Part shown: positions 29,183-37,216 of the stretch, in pieces | How positions within the stretch are numbered: the first letter of the stretch is position 1 | Layout: each line of letters begins with the position of its first letter | Source of the DNA: Ferrovum sp. | GTDB taxonomy: Bacteria; Pseudomonadota; Gammaproteobacteria; Burkholderiales; Ferrovaceae | Assembly: GCA_010435995.1 (NCBI GenBank) | Contig: JAAGNR010000053.1 | Location: forward strand, 1 to 50,115 | Direction: 5' to 3' | DNA: 50,115 nucleotides | Position numbers and translations under genes: made by a program | Notes under the pieces: generated by a model | Databases searched by the model: none | Told to the model about the DNA's origin: nothing | What the model saw: the letters and a program-made list of their open reading frames with translations, nothing else

Positions 29183-30271
29183 ATGTCCCTGATGGGTCCC
29201 CTGGCGTGGTATCGCACCTTCTGCGCGCGTCCGGATTATGAGGAAGATGCCGAACAGCGTACGGTGGTGGCGAAGTTCCAGCAGTTGTATGTCAACTTGA
29301 TGGCCTTCAAGGATTATCGCCAAACCTTGCTCTCCCGTACCTTTGGCAATCGTCGTCCCCCCCGAGGGATATACCTCCATGGCGGGGTTGGTCGAGGCAA
29401 GAGCGCCCTGATGGATGGATTCTATTCCACCTTGCCCTATCGTCGTAAGAAACGCATCCATTTTCATGAATTCATGGCGAAAGTTCATGAAAGGTTGAGA
29501 AGCTTTTCCGGTCAGGAAGATCCCCTGAAAAGGGTGGCCGCAGAATGGGCTGTAGAAACCCGAGTGCTGTGTTTTGATGAGTTCCATGTCCGCGATATTG
29601 CCGATGCCATGATTTTGCAGCGGCTCCTCGAAGCCATGATCGACTGGGGGACGGTATTGGTCATCACCTCTAACCAGGCGCCAGAGGAACTCTATTCCGA
29701 GGGCTTGCACCGCGATCGATTCTTGCCGGCCATTGCGCTCCTGCGCGAGCGACTGGATGTGATCGAGCTGGGAGGGGGGAGGGATCATCGTCAACGCTCC
29801 CACGAATCCTCCGAGTGCTATTTTTACCCCCTAAACCACACCACCGAGACGGCTTTTATGGCCGTTTTTCACCAACTTTGCCCCATCCCCGAAGCCGTGG
29901 CGCACATTACCCTGATGGAGCGCATTCTGCCCTTGCGCGGCATCTGCGGGCGCACGCTGTGGATTGATTTTGCGGTTTTGTGCGGTTCGGCCCGGTCCCA
30001 GCGGGATTATCTCGAACTGGTGGAGCAGTTCGATAGCGTACTTTTATCAGAGGTTCCGGTGTTTACGGTTCGTGACCAGGATGCCATACGGCGCTTTATC
30101 TGGCTGGTAGATATTCTCTATGATCGCCGCCGGACTCTGGTGGTCTCGGCGGCGGCATCCCCCGAAGGGCTGTATCCCGAGGGTCTGGAGGTGGGAGAAT
30201 TTGCGCGCACTGTGAGTCGCCTGCAGGAAATGCAGAGCCAGGCCTATCGGGACGTCCTCAAGCCGGGGTGA
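29183..30271 (+). CDS. zapE: Cell division protein ZapE (AFG1-like ATPase)
   Basis: A 362-residue P-loop ATPase of the AFG1/ZapE family. The Walker A GGVGRGKS is at residues 67-74 and the Walker B at VLCFDEFHV, followed by ITSNQAPEELY and the family's RDRFLPAI. In E. coli ZapE acts on the FtsZ ring. The mitochondrial relative is linked to respiratory-complex quality control, which makes its place at the end of the sdh-suc operon notable. ATG 29183 follows GAGGG. Its 3' end overlaps the convergent Rid gene by 14 bases. Confidence 0.92.
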   Translation: MSLMGPLAWYRTFCARPDYEEDAEQRTVVAKFQQLYVNLMAFKDYRQTLLSRTFGNRRPPRGIYLHGGVGRGKSALMDGFYSTLPYRRKKRIHFHEFMAKVHERLRSFSGQEDPLKRVAAEWAVETRVLCFDEFHVRDIADAMILQRLLEAMIDWGTVLVITSNQAPEELYSEGLHRDRFLPAIALLRERLDVIELGGGRDHRQRSHESSECYFYPLNHTTETAFMAVFHQLCPIPEAVAHITLMERILPLRGICGRTLWIDFAVLCGSARSQRDYLELVEQFDSVLLSEVPVFTVRDQDAIRRFIWLVDILYDRRRTLVVSAAASPEGLYPEGLEVGEFARTVSRLQEMQSQAYRDVLKPG

Positions 30272-30650
30272 TGATGGCGTCGGCCTCGATTTCGATGAGC
30301 ATTTCAGGGTCGATGAGGCGCTTCACTTCCACCAGGGTGGTGGCCGGACGGATGTCCCCAAAATAACGGCCATGGGCTCGGGCAATTTGTTCCCACTGAT
30401 CGATCTGGGTCACAAACATTCGCGTGCGGACCACATGGGACAGATCGGCCCCGGCTTTTTGCAGGGCGCTTTTGAGGTTTTCCAGGGCTTGAAGGGTTTG
30501 GGCCTCGGGGTCAGTGGGTTCGACGAGACGGCCATCGGTACCCGTACCCGTGGTTCCCGAAACGAACACCTGATTCCCGACCTTGACGGCGCGAGAGTAA
30601 CCGATGATGGGTTCCCAGGTGGAACCGCTGGAAATATTTTCGCGTTTCAT
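30258..30650 (-). CDS. RidA/YjgF family protein
   Basis: A 130-residue Rid-family protein. Members form trimers and many hydrolyse reactive enamine/imine intermediates. Family features are YSRAVKVGNQVFVSGTTG near the start, the VVRTRMFVT strand, and RPATTLVEVKRLIDPEMLIEIEADAI, where the substrate arginine and C-terminal Glu of active Rid proteins lie. It looks like a Rid subgroup rather than classical RidA. ATG 30650 is chosen over an open extension upstream that lacks family similarity. It is divergent from the folate gene at 30754. Confidence 0.85.
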   Translation of the reverse strand: MKRENISSGSTWEPIIGYSRAVKVGNQVFVSGTTGTGTDGRLVEPTDPEAQTLQALENLKSALQKAGADLSHVVRTRMFVTQIDQWEQIARAHGRYFGDIRPATTLVEVKRLIDPEMLIEIEADAIITPA

Positions 30651-30753
30651 GTGCAATGCCTCATAATTTGTCGGAAAGGACGAGGGCGATTGTACCTGAA
30701 ATCGCTGCTGGGTTACCCATTGGACGCAATTGACTGAAGGAGTGAGGGGGGTT

Positions 30754-31365
30754 ATGAGCAGCACGGTAATGACACTGGACAAGGCAGCAGTGCGACAGGA
30801 GGCGTTGGCGGCCCGCGCCCGTATTCCCCAGGAGGAAAGGGACCGCCGCAGTCGCCAGTTACACCACTTATTCCTGTCCCATCCACGGGTGGTTCAAGCA
30901 CAGTCTGTGCTGCTCTATGGCTCCATCGGCACAGAAGTAAATACTTGGCCCTTGTTGCAAACACTCCTGCAACAATCACGGCGTGTGCTTCTGCCCCGTA
31001 TGGAGCGAGCCACGTCTACGCTGCGTTTGTTCGAGGTGCGGGATCTGGAGACGGATCTTGCTCCTCCGGATCGGTGGGGATTGCGTGAGCCTCTGCCGGG
31101 ACACTGTCCCCCAGGAGATCTCCTGGAGGCGGATGTGATTCTGGTGCCGGGGGTGTTATTTGATGACGCGGGATTTCGCCTAGGCTATGGCGGTGGCTTT
31201 TATGACCGCTTGCTCGGGTCTGTGCCCCAGCCCCCCTTCACCCTTGCCCTGGCATTCCGTGAGCAGTGCGTGGCCAGCGTTCCCCGCGATCCCCATGATC
31301 GCCCAGTGGATCAGGTCATGAATGACGATGGAGCCTTTCCCCTGCAGCAGGCGAGGTCACTATGA
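30754..31365 (+). CDS. ygfA: 5-formyltetrahydrofolate cyclo-ligase
   Basis: A 203-residue ATP-dependent enzyme that converts 5-formyl-tetrahydrofolate to 5,10-methenyl-tetrahydrofolate (EC 6.3.3.2). The family's [17 protein letters not shown], the WGLREP segment and the ATP-binding [23 protein letters not shown] motif are clear. A GAGGGGG ribosome binding site selects ATG 30754. The product is the substrate of the cyclohydrolase encoded at 34847, which may be more than coincidence. The stop overlaps the next start by four bases (ATGA). Confidence 0.93.
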   Translation: MSSTVMTLDKAAVRQEALAARARIPQEERDRRSRQLHHLFLSHPRVVQAQSVLLYGSIGTEVNTWPLLQTLLQQSRRVLLPRMERATSTLRLFEVRDLETDLAPPDRWGLREPLPGHCPPGDLLEADVILVPGVLFDDAGFRLGYGGGFYDRLLGSVPQPPFTLALAFREQCVASVPRDPHDRPVDQVMNDDGAFPLQQARSL

Positions 31366-32096
31366 CCGATATGGAAAGAATCTCCAAAGTCATGGCCAGT
31401 CGCGGACTCTGTTCGCGGCGCGAGGCCGACGAATGGATCGAACGTGGCTGGGTTCAGGTGGATGGCGTGACGGTGACGCAGTTGGGCTCCAAGATGGCCC
31501 CGCAACAAACCTTGACCATCGCCTCTGCTGCGCGGAAGTCTCAAGGTCGTCAGGTCACCCTCCTGTTACATAAGCCCATTGGGGTGGTATCCAGTCAAGC
31601 GGAGGAAGGGTACCGTCCAGCGCTGGACTTGATTACCCCAGAGACGCGCTGGTCAGAGGATGGGATGCCACTCAAATGGTCGCGCCAGATGTTTCAGGGC
31701 ATGGCGACGGCGGGTCGTCTCGATATCGATTCCACCGGATTGCTGGTGTTTACCCAGGACGGACGCGTTGCCAAGACGCTCATTGGGCCCGAGTCCACGG
31801 TGGAAAAAGAATATTTGGTACGGGTCGAGGGCGGGTTGTCAGCGCAAAATCTGGCCCGACTCAACCATGGCTTGAGCCTGGATGGGCGGCTCTTGCGCCC
31901 CGCACGGGTCCATTGGCAGAATCGCGATCAACTGCGCTTTGTCTTGCAGGAAGGGCGTAAGCGGCAGATTCGACGGATGTGTGAACTGGTAGGATTGCGC
32001 GTGGTGGGATTGAAAAGAGTACGGATCGGTGGCGTGACTTTGGGCCATTTGCCCCTGGGGCAGTGGCGCTTTTTGGCAACGGATGAAACCTTTTAA
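31362..32096 (+). CDS. rluF: RluF-like 23S rRNA pseudouridine synthase
   Basis: A 244-residue RsuA/RluB/RluE/RluF-family enzyme. The N-terminal S4 RNA-binding domain ([21 protein letters not shown] in part) is followed by the catalytic domain, with the nucleophile Asp in [11 protein letters not shown] and the terminal [15 protein letters not shown] block. The S4 start and RRMCE pattern resemble RluF (U2604 of 23S rRNA), but the exact target uridine cannot be fixed from sequence alone. Translationally coupled to the upstream gene. Confidence 0.85.
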   Translation: MTDMERISKVMASRGLCSRREADEWIERGWVQVDGVTVTQLGSKMAPQQTLTIASAARKSQGRQVTLLLHKPIGVVSSQAEEGYRPALDLITPETRWSEDGMPLKWSRQMFQGMATAGRLDIDSTGLLVFTQDGRVAKTLIGPESTVEKEYLVRVEGGLSAQNLARLNHGLSLDGRLLRPARVHWQNRDQLRFVLQEGRKRQIRRMCELVGLRVVGLKRVRIGGVTLGHLPLGQWRFLATDETF

Positions 32097-32115
32097 TCAG
32101 GGTTAGGGAGGATAC

Positions 32116-33912
32116 ATGGACTATCACGCACCGCTCGCCGACATGGCTTTTGTGGTCAAGGAACTGCTGGGCCTGGACGAAACCCGTAAGATGCCAGGCT
32201 TTGAAGAGGTCAGCGAAGAACTGTTCGATGCCGTTCAGGAAGAGTCGGCACGCTTTTCCCGCGAGGTCCTGTCCCCCCTTAATGCGGTGGGCGATCGCCA
32301 GCCGGCGACGCTTCAGGAAGGGCGAGTCGTGACCCCCCAAGGGTTTCGCGCGGCCTACCAGAAATTTCTGGAGGGGGGATGGAATGGGCTGACGTGCCCA
32401 GTGGACTACGGAGGCCAGGGGCTGCCCAATATATTTGCGGCTCCGCTGGAGGAAATGTGGCATGGTTCAAATATGGCCTTTACTCTGGGGCCCTTGCTGA
32501 CCAGAGGGGCCATCGAGGCCATTCATTATGCCGGGACAGAAGCGCAGCGCCAGCGCTATTTGCCCGATCTGGTGAGTGGGCGCTGGATGGGCACCATGAA
32601 TCTCACCGAACCCCAGGCGGGCTCCGATCTTGCCGCCCTACGCAGCCATGCCGTGGCCGAAGGAACGGACCATTACCTCATTACCGGGCAGAAGATATTT
32701 ATTACCTATGGGGATCAGGACTGGTCCGAGAATATCATTCATCTGGTCCTCGCACGTCTGCCCGATGCTCCTGCCGGAGTGCGCGGTTTGTCCCTGTTCA
32801 TTGTGCCCAAGGTGCGGGTAGATGAAGCGGCGGCAGGCATCGTCAACGATGTGCATACCGTTTCCCTCGAGCATAAACTGGGTATTCACGGCAGTCCCAC
32901 CTGCATGATGAGTTATGGCGATCATGGGGGCGCTTGGGGCGAATTGTTGGGTCAACCCCATCGCGGGCTGGAACTGATGTTTGTCATGATGAATGCGGCG
33001 CGGTTTTCCGTCGGCGTGCAGGGTTTGGCCATTGCCGAGCGCGCCTATCAAGGGGCACTGGACTATGCGCGCACCCGTGTTCAAGGAATTCCGGTGGGGT
33101 CTACCGCGCTTTTGCCCATCGTGCATCATGGTGATGTGGCGCGAATGCTGGCCCAGATCAAGGCGCATATCGAAGCGGGCCGGGCTTTGGCCTATTACGC
33201 GGGGTGGATGCTCGATCTGGCACACCAGGAGACGGATGAGGCGCGCCGAACTTGGGCTCAAGCCCGTTCCGATCTGTTGACCCCCCTGGTCAAGGGACAT
33301 TGCACCGAGATGGGGGTCTGGGCTGCGAGTGAAGCCTTGCAGGTGTATGGCGGCATGGGATTCATCGAGGAAACGGGGGTTGCACAACACTATCGCGATG
33401 CGCGGATTACCACCATCTACGAGGGCACCACCGGAATTCAGGCCAATGATCTGGTGGGGCGAAAACTGTTACGGGATCGCGGTCAGGGCGTACGCAATCT
33501 GCTCGAGGAAATTGCCCGGACCCTGCCACAACTGCATCAGGACCCACAGACGCCGACGGAGGTCAAAGACGGTTTGAGCGAAGTGCTGGAAATGGCGCAA
33601 CGGGCAAGCCTGCATCTCCTTCAGGGGGGGGCGACCAACCCGGCGTGGGCCTTTGCAGTGGCGGTGCCATACCTGCATCTCATGAGCCATGTCGTGACGG
33701 CCTGGCTCATGGCGCGTAGCTACGCTGTGGCAACCTTGGCCCAGGGGAACCAGAGCGCAGAATTTTATGGGGACAAGAAGAATATCGTATCATTCTATAT
33801 GCTCCATGTTCTGCCTCAATGCCGGACCTGGATGCAACAAATCGAGGCTCCTGCAGAAGTTCTGGATTCCGTCCAGCGCTCTTTGGTGGGGGCGTCTTTG
33901 TCGTCTTCATAA
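32116..33912 (+). CDS. Acyl-CoA dehydrogenase (DmdC-like large form)
   Basis: A 598-residue FAD acyl-CoA dehydrogenase with N-terminal, middle and C-terminal ACAD domains plus a C-terminal extension, the size of DmdC-type enzymes (3-methylmercaptopropionyl-CoA dehydrogenase group). Visible: the MNLTEPQAGSDL flavin/substrate segment, GQKIFITYGD, and ITTIYEGTTGIQAND with the catalytic glutamate (E436). Such enzymes pass electrons to ETF. The ETF-ubiquinone oxidoreductase is encoded 1.5 kb away, but no etfAB lies in the window. The acyl substrate cannot be told from sequence. Confidence 0.88.
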   Translation: MDYHAPLADMAFVVKELLGLDETRKMPGFEEVSEELFDAVQEESARFSREVLSPLNAVGDRQPATLQEGRVVTPQGFRAAYQKFLEGGWNGLTCPVDYGGQGLPNIFAAPLEEMWHGSNMAFTLGPLLTRGAIEAIHYAGTEAQRQRYLPDLVSGRWMGTMNLTEPQAGSDLAALRSHAVAEGTDHYLITGQKIFITYGDQDWSENIIHLVLARLPDAPAGVRGLSLFIVPKVRVDEAAAGIVNDVHTVSLEHKLGIHGSPTCMMSYGDHGGAWGELLGQPHRGLELMFVMMNAARFSVGVQGLAIAERAYQGALDYARTRVQGIPVGSTALLPIVHHGDVARMLAQIKAHIEAGRALAYYAGWMLDLAHQETDEARRTWAQARSDLLTPLVKGHCTEMGVWAASEALQVYGGMGFIEETGVAQHYRDARITTIYEGTTGIQANDLVGRKLLRDRGQGVRNLLEEIARTLPQLHQDPQTPTEVKDGLSEVLEMAQRASLHLLQGGATNPAWAFAVAVPYLHLMSHVVTAWLMARSYAVATLAQGNQSAEFYGDKKNIVSFYMLHVLPQCRTWMQQIEAPAEVLDSVQRSLVGASLSSS

Positions 33913-33920
33913 GGATTGGT

Positions 33921-34787
33921 ATGAAAAAATTGCTTTATCAACTGGATACCGACAGCATTCCTTCGGTATTCGACAATGTGGTGGCCCATGATGGCGGTGC
34001 CGATGTGGTGGTTCCTTATGGGGGAATCACTCCGGCCAATGTTGGGCCTTTGGTGGAAGGGGCCATATTTACGCGCGGTCCCAAGGATAAAAAGAATACG
34101 GCCTTGTTCGTTGGCGGTAGCGATCTGGTGGCAGGAGAGACATTGTTCTCGGCCATTCAGAAACAATTTTTTGGGTCATTTCGGGTATCCGTGATGCTCG
34201 ACAGCAATGGGGCTAATACCACTGCCGCCGCCTGTGTCGCCTATCTGGAACAGGGGCGTTCCCTGGCCGGAATGGACGCGGTGATATTGGGGGGAACGGG
34301 GCCCGTGGGGCAACGGGTGGCAGTGATGCTGACTCAGGCTGGCGCTTCGGTGCGCCTGGTGGGGCGGCAGCTGTCTCGGACCCAGGGGGTTTGCGAGCGT
34401 TTGTCTCAGCGCTTCGGCATGACCATTACCCCAGTGGAAGCGGCCGACCGCGATGCCCGCGGTGCTGCCATTCGCGATGCCGAGATTGTGGTCTCCACTG
34501 GGGCCGCCGGAGTCTCCATGCTGGAAGAGGGGCAATGGTCCCATGGGTCACGCCTCAAATTGATTGCCGATGCCAATGCCTCCCCCCCGTTGGGTATCGA
34601 TGGCATTGACATGAAGGATCGGGCTACCCCACGCCATGGAGCCCTGGCTTTTGGTCCTTTGGGTTTCGGGGCCCTCAAGCTGGCCTTGCATCGGGAGTGC
34701 GTTGGTCGTCTGTTTGAATCCAACGACCAGACGCTCGATGCGGAGCAGATTTTTGAACGGGCCCGGGCTTTGCTGGCGCAAAGCTGA
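33921..34787 (+). CDS. mtdB: MtdB-like methylene-tetrahydrofolate/methanopterin dehydrogenase
   Basis: A 288-residue NAD(P)-dependent dehydrogenase very similar in pattern to MtdB/MtdA of methylotrophs. The N-terminal YQLDTDSIPSVFDNVVAHDGG, GGITPANVG and TRGPKDKKNTALFVGGSD are hallmark segments, followed by MLDSNGANTTAAA, the nucleotide-binding ILGGTGPVGQRVA, and a C-terminal FGALKLALHRECVGRLFES. It would oxidise a methylene-pterin to the methenyl form. The partner at 34847 is a tetrahydrofolate-type cyclohydrolase, so tetrahydrofolate is the likely cofactor, despite the MtdB resemblance. AAGGA precedes ATG 33921; eight bases after the ACAD stop. Confidence 0.88.
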   Translation: MKKLLYQLDTDSIPSVFDNVVAHDGGADVVVPYGGITPANVGPLVEGAIFTRGPKDKKNTALFVGGSDLVAGETLFSAIQKQFFGSFRVSVMLDSNGANTTAAACVAYLEQGRSLAGMDAVILGGTGPVGQRVAVMLTQAGASVRLVGRQLSRTQGVCERLSQRFGMTITPVEAADRDARGAAIRDAEIVVSTGAAGVSMLEEGQWSHGSRLKLIADANASPPLGIDGIDMKDRATPRHGALAFGPLGFGALKLALHRECVGRLFESNDQTLDAEQIFERARALLAQS

Positions 34788-34804
34788 GTTGGGTCGTTTC
34801 AGAC

Positions 34805-34820
34805 TCCCGGTTGACCGGGA
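34805..34820 (+). promoter_or_regulatory. Small hairpin between mtdB and fchA
   Basis: TCCCGG-TTGA-CCGGGA forms a six-pair stem with a four-base loop in the 59-bp gap between the two genes. There is no T-tract directly after it (ATTTTT is about ten bases on), so it is more likely an mRNA processing or stability element than a terminator. Confidence 0.3.
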
Positions 34821-34846
34821 TTGACGAATTTTTAGGAGTTGATGTT

Positions 34847-35470
34847 ATGCATGAGCAGTCTATTACCAGTTTTCTTGACCACTTGGCCAGTGCCGAGCCT
34901 ACTCCTGGAGGAGGCGGTGCTGCCGCGCTGATGGGCGCCATGGGCGCCGGTTTAGTGGCTATGGTGGCGCGCGTGACTGTGGGGAAAAAGGGTCAGGAAG
35001 GCATTCAGGTGGAGATGCAGAGTCAAATTGAGGAAGCCGAGGTTCTCCGCGCCCACTTCACCACCATGATCGGAGCCGATGCTGCGGCATTTGACTCCTT
35101 GATGAAGGCTTTTAAATTGCCCAAGGACAGTCTGGATGCCATCGATCAGCGTGCGGCCGCCATTCAGGAGGGGTATAAAGGGGCTACGGAAGTGCCTCTG
35201 GAGTGTATCCGTGCCTGTTTGCGCGGCTTGGCACTGGCGCAGCGTTCCGCCCAGACAGGCCATCGTAATGTGCTCAGCGACAGTGGTGTCGCCGTTCACG
35301 CGCTGCACAGCGCATTGAAAAGTGCGGTGCTGAATGTGCAGATCAATGTTCCTACCATCAAAGACCAGACCTTCGTGGCTGCAGCTTTGGCAGAGGTGGA
35401 GCACGGCATCCGCCAGGCTGATGAACTGGCGCACAGTGCTCTGGTACTGGTGACTGCCCGCCTTTCCTAA
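34847..35470 (+). CDS. fchA: Methenyltetrahydrofolate cyclohydrolase (FchA/cyclodeaminase family)
   Basis: A 207-residue helical protein of the formiminotransferase-cyclodeaminase (FTCD_C) family. Hallmarks are SAEPTPGGGGAAALMGAMGAGL in part, MVARVTVGKK, a GADAAAFDSLMKAFKLPK segment and a C-terminal NVLSDSGVAVH/NVQINVPTIKD. FchA hydrolyses methenyl- to formyl-tetrahydrofolate. The TAGGAG ribosome binding site selects ATG 34847. Together with the dehydrogenase upstream it can do both FolD reactions. Its end overlaps the convergent ETF-QO gene by four bases. Confidence 0.9.
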   Translation: MHEQSITSFLDHLASAEPTPGGGGAAALMGAMGAGLVAMVARVTVGKKGQEGIQVEMQSQIEEAEVLRAHFTTMIGADAAAFDSLMKAFKLPKDSLDAIDQRAAAIQEGYKGATEVPLECIRACLRGLALAQRSAQTGHRNVLSDSGVAVHALHSALKSAVLNVQINVPTIKDQTFVAAALAEVEHGIRQADELAHSALVLVTARLS

Positions 35471-37104
35471 AGATTGGCATAGTGGGGTCCACTCCCGCCT
35501 TCGGGCGGGACCCACACAATGTTTTGGCTCGGGTCCTTGATGTCGCAGGTCTTGCAGTGGATACAGTTGGCGGCATTGATTTGGAGGCGCGGGGGCGTTT
35601 CTTCATTGACGCGCACAATTTCGTAAACTCCGGCAGGACAATAGCGGGTTTCCGGTGCGCGGTAGCGTTCCCAGTTGAGCCGTACAAACCCCTCGGGATC
35701 CTTGAGCCGCAGATGGTCAGGCTGGCTTTCCTCATGGGCAGTTTGTGCCAGAAAAACCGAAGAAGCCCGGTCAAAGGACACCTGCCCATCGGGACGGGGA
35801 TAATCGGGGGGGGTGCAAGCGGCGGCAGGACGTAATTTTTCGTGGTCGGCTCCATGGTGGTGCAGCGTCCAGGGAGCCCGTCCGCGCCACATCCAGCTGT
35901 CCAGCGCTGCATGGATCATGCCGGGCCATAGGCCCCAGTTGAATGCCGGACGCAGGTTGCGCACGGTGTAGAGTTCTTCTTCTACCCAAGAGGCCCGCAA
36001 GCGTACGGGATAGTCGGTACATTCCGTTGCTGTGCTTTGCTGCAGAAGCGGGAACAGAGCTTCCGCTGCCACCATGCCTGATTTCAATGCCGTATGACTG
36101 CCTTTGATTTTGGCCACATTCATGAAACCGGCACTGTCTCCCACCAGCAAACCGCCGGGGAAAGTGAGGCGGGGAATGGATTGCCATCCGCCTTCACTCA
36201 ATGCCCGTGCACCGTAGGCCAGGCGACGTCCTCCGGCAAACAGGGGGCGAATCGCCGGATGGGTCTTGAAGCGCTGGAACTCTTCGAAAGGGCTGAGGTA
36301 TGGGTTGTCATAGTCCAGTCCAACGACAAGCCCCACCGATACCAGATGATCTGGCATATGGTAGATCCACGATCCCCCATAGGTGTCATGTTTCAAGGGC
36401 CAGCCTACGGTATGGCTCACCTGTCCCAGGCGATGTTGTGCGGGATCGACTTCCCAGATTTCCTTTAAGCCGAGACCGTAGGTTTGGGGCTGGGACCCCT
36501 GACTCAGCCCAAAGCCCTCGATCAATTGGCGTGCCAGGGACCCACGGCATCCCTCAGCGACCACGGTTTGGCGTGCCCGCAGTTCCATGCCGGGTTGAAA
36601 GCGCGGCCCCGGTTGCCCCTCTTTCAGGCGTCCCACATCTCCGGTAATGACGCCTTGCACGGTGCCGTCAGCGCCAGTCAGAAGTTCGGTGGCGGCGAAT
36701 CCCGGATAAATCTCCACACCCAGGCCTTCCGCCTGCTCTCCCAGCCAGCGGCACAAGGCCCCCAAACTGGCGATGTAATTGCCCGCATTATGCAATGCAG
36801 GGGGAGTGGGCAAGGCCCATTTCCGCTGGCGCGTCAGAAAATGAAACTCATCGTGGCTGACGGGGGTCAGCAGCGGGGCTCCGCGCTGCTGCCAGTCGGG
36901 TATCAGTTCCGTCAGGGCACGGGGTTCGATGACGGCGCCGGATAAAATATGCGCGCCGATTTCCGCTCCCTTTTCCAGAATACACACGGACAAATCCAGT
37001 CCTTGGGCCTGACTCAATTGCTTGAGACGGATGGCGCAGCCTAACCCGGAGGGTCCGGCGCCTACGATGACGACATCATATGAAAGGCTCTCGCGGGTGG
37101 TCAT
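35467..37104 (-). CDS. Electron transfer flavoprotein-ubiquinone oxidoreductase
   Basis: A 545-residue monotopic membrane protein that passes electrons from reduced ETF to ubiquinone (EC 1.5.5.1). The FAD motif VIVGAGPSGLGCA lies at the N-terminus, the family's GAHILSGAVIEP and GDSAGFMNVAKIKGSHTA follow, and the [4Fe-4S] ligands are C489 (YCPAGVYE), C514, C517 and C520 (CIHCKTC). Length matches the family. The nearby acyl-CoA dehydrogenase is its logical electron source via ETF. The operon is monocistronic and divergent from rpoE. Confidence 0.96.
   Translation of the reverse strand: MTTRESLSYDVVIVGAGPSGLGCAIRLKQLSQAQGLDLSVCILEKGAEIGAHILSGAVIEPRALTELIPDWQQRGAPLLTPVSHDEFHFLTRQRKWALPTPPALHNAGNYIASLGALCRWLGEQAEGLGVEIYPGFAATELLTGADGTVQGVITGDVGRLKEGQPGPRFQPGMELRARQTVVAEGCRGSLARQLIEGFGLSQGSQPQTYGLGLKEIWEVDPAQHRLGQVSHTVGWPLKHDTYGGSWIYHMPDHLVSVGLVVGLDYDNPYLSPFEEFQRFKTHPAIRPLFAGGRRLAYGARALSEGGWQSIPRLTFPGGLLVGDSAGFMNVAKIKGSHTALKSGMVAAEALFPLLQQSTATECTDYPVRLRASWVEEELYTVRNLRPAFNWGLWPGMIHAALDSWMWRGRAPWTLHHHGADHEKLRPAAACTPPDYPRPDGQVSFDRASSVFLAQTAHEESQPDHLRLKDPEGFVRLNWERYRAPETRYCPAGVYEIVRVNEETPPRLQINAANCIHCKTCDIKDPSQNIVWVPPEGGSGPHYANL
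35482..35515 (+). terminator. GC-rich UUCG hairpin after fchA, inside the ETF-QO 3' end
   Basis: CCCGCC-TTCG-GGCGGG forms a very stable tetraloop stem, extended by GTGGG (35482-35486) with CCCAC (35511-35515). It starts 12 bases after the fchA stop. On the plus strand a weak TGTTTTGG follows, so it may stop or protect the fchA transcript. It coincides with the conserved PPEGGSG codons of the convergent gene. Confidence 0.45.
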
Positions 37105-37129
37105 GGGCAGCTCATAGAGGAAAAATTAA

Positions 37130-37135
37130 ATTATA
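37130..37135 (-). promoter_or_regulatory. -10 box of the ETF-QO gene
   Basis: A perfect TATAAT on the minus strand lies 26 bases before the ETF-QO start. The -35 region (TTTTGT-like) is weak. Confidence 0.45.
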
Positions 37136-37187
37136 CCCTTGCCTCAGGGAACAAAATTATCCTCTTTGAGTCTATCCTTAGAACGTT

Positions 37188-37216
37188 TTTTCACGGTACT
37201 GAGGAATCTCTATAAT
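37188..37216 (+). promoter_or_regulatory. Promoter at the start of the rpoE operon
   Basis: TTTTCA (37188-37193), a 17-bp spacer and a perfect TATAAT (37211-37216) form a good housekeeping promoter. It overlaps the first possible rpoE start codon at 37215, so either it is fortuitous or translation begins further downstream. A GAACGTT sequence at 37181 recalls a sigma-E -35 box, but no properly spaced -10 was found. Confidence 0.45.

Noticed and set aside
30651-30753. 6S RNA gene, which often lies next to the 5-formyl-tetrahydrofolate cyclo-ligase gene
   Set aside because: The gap is only about 100 bases, shorter than 6S RNA, and shows no long imperfect hairpin with a central bubble.
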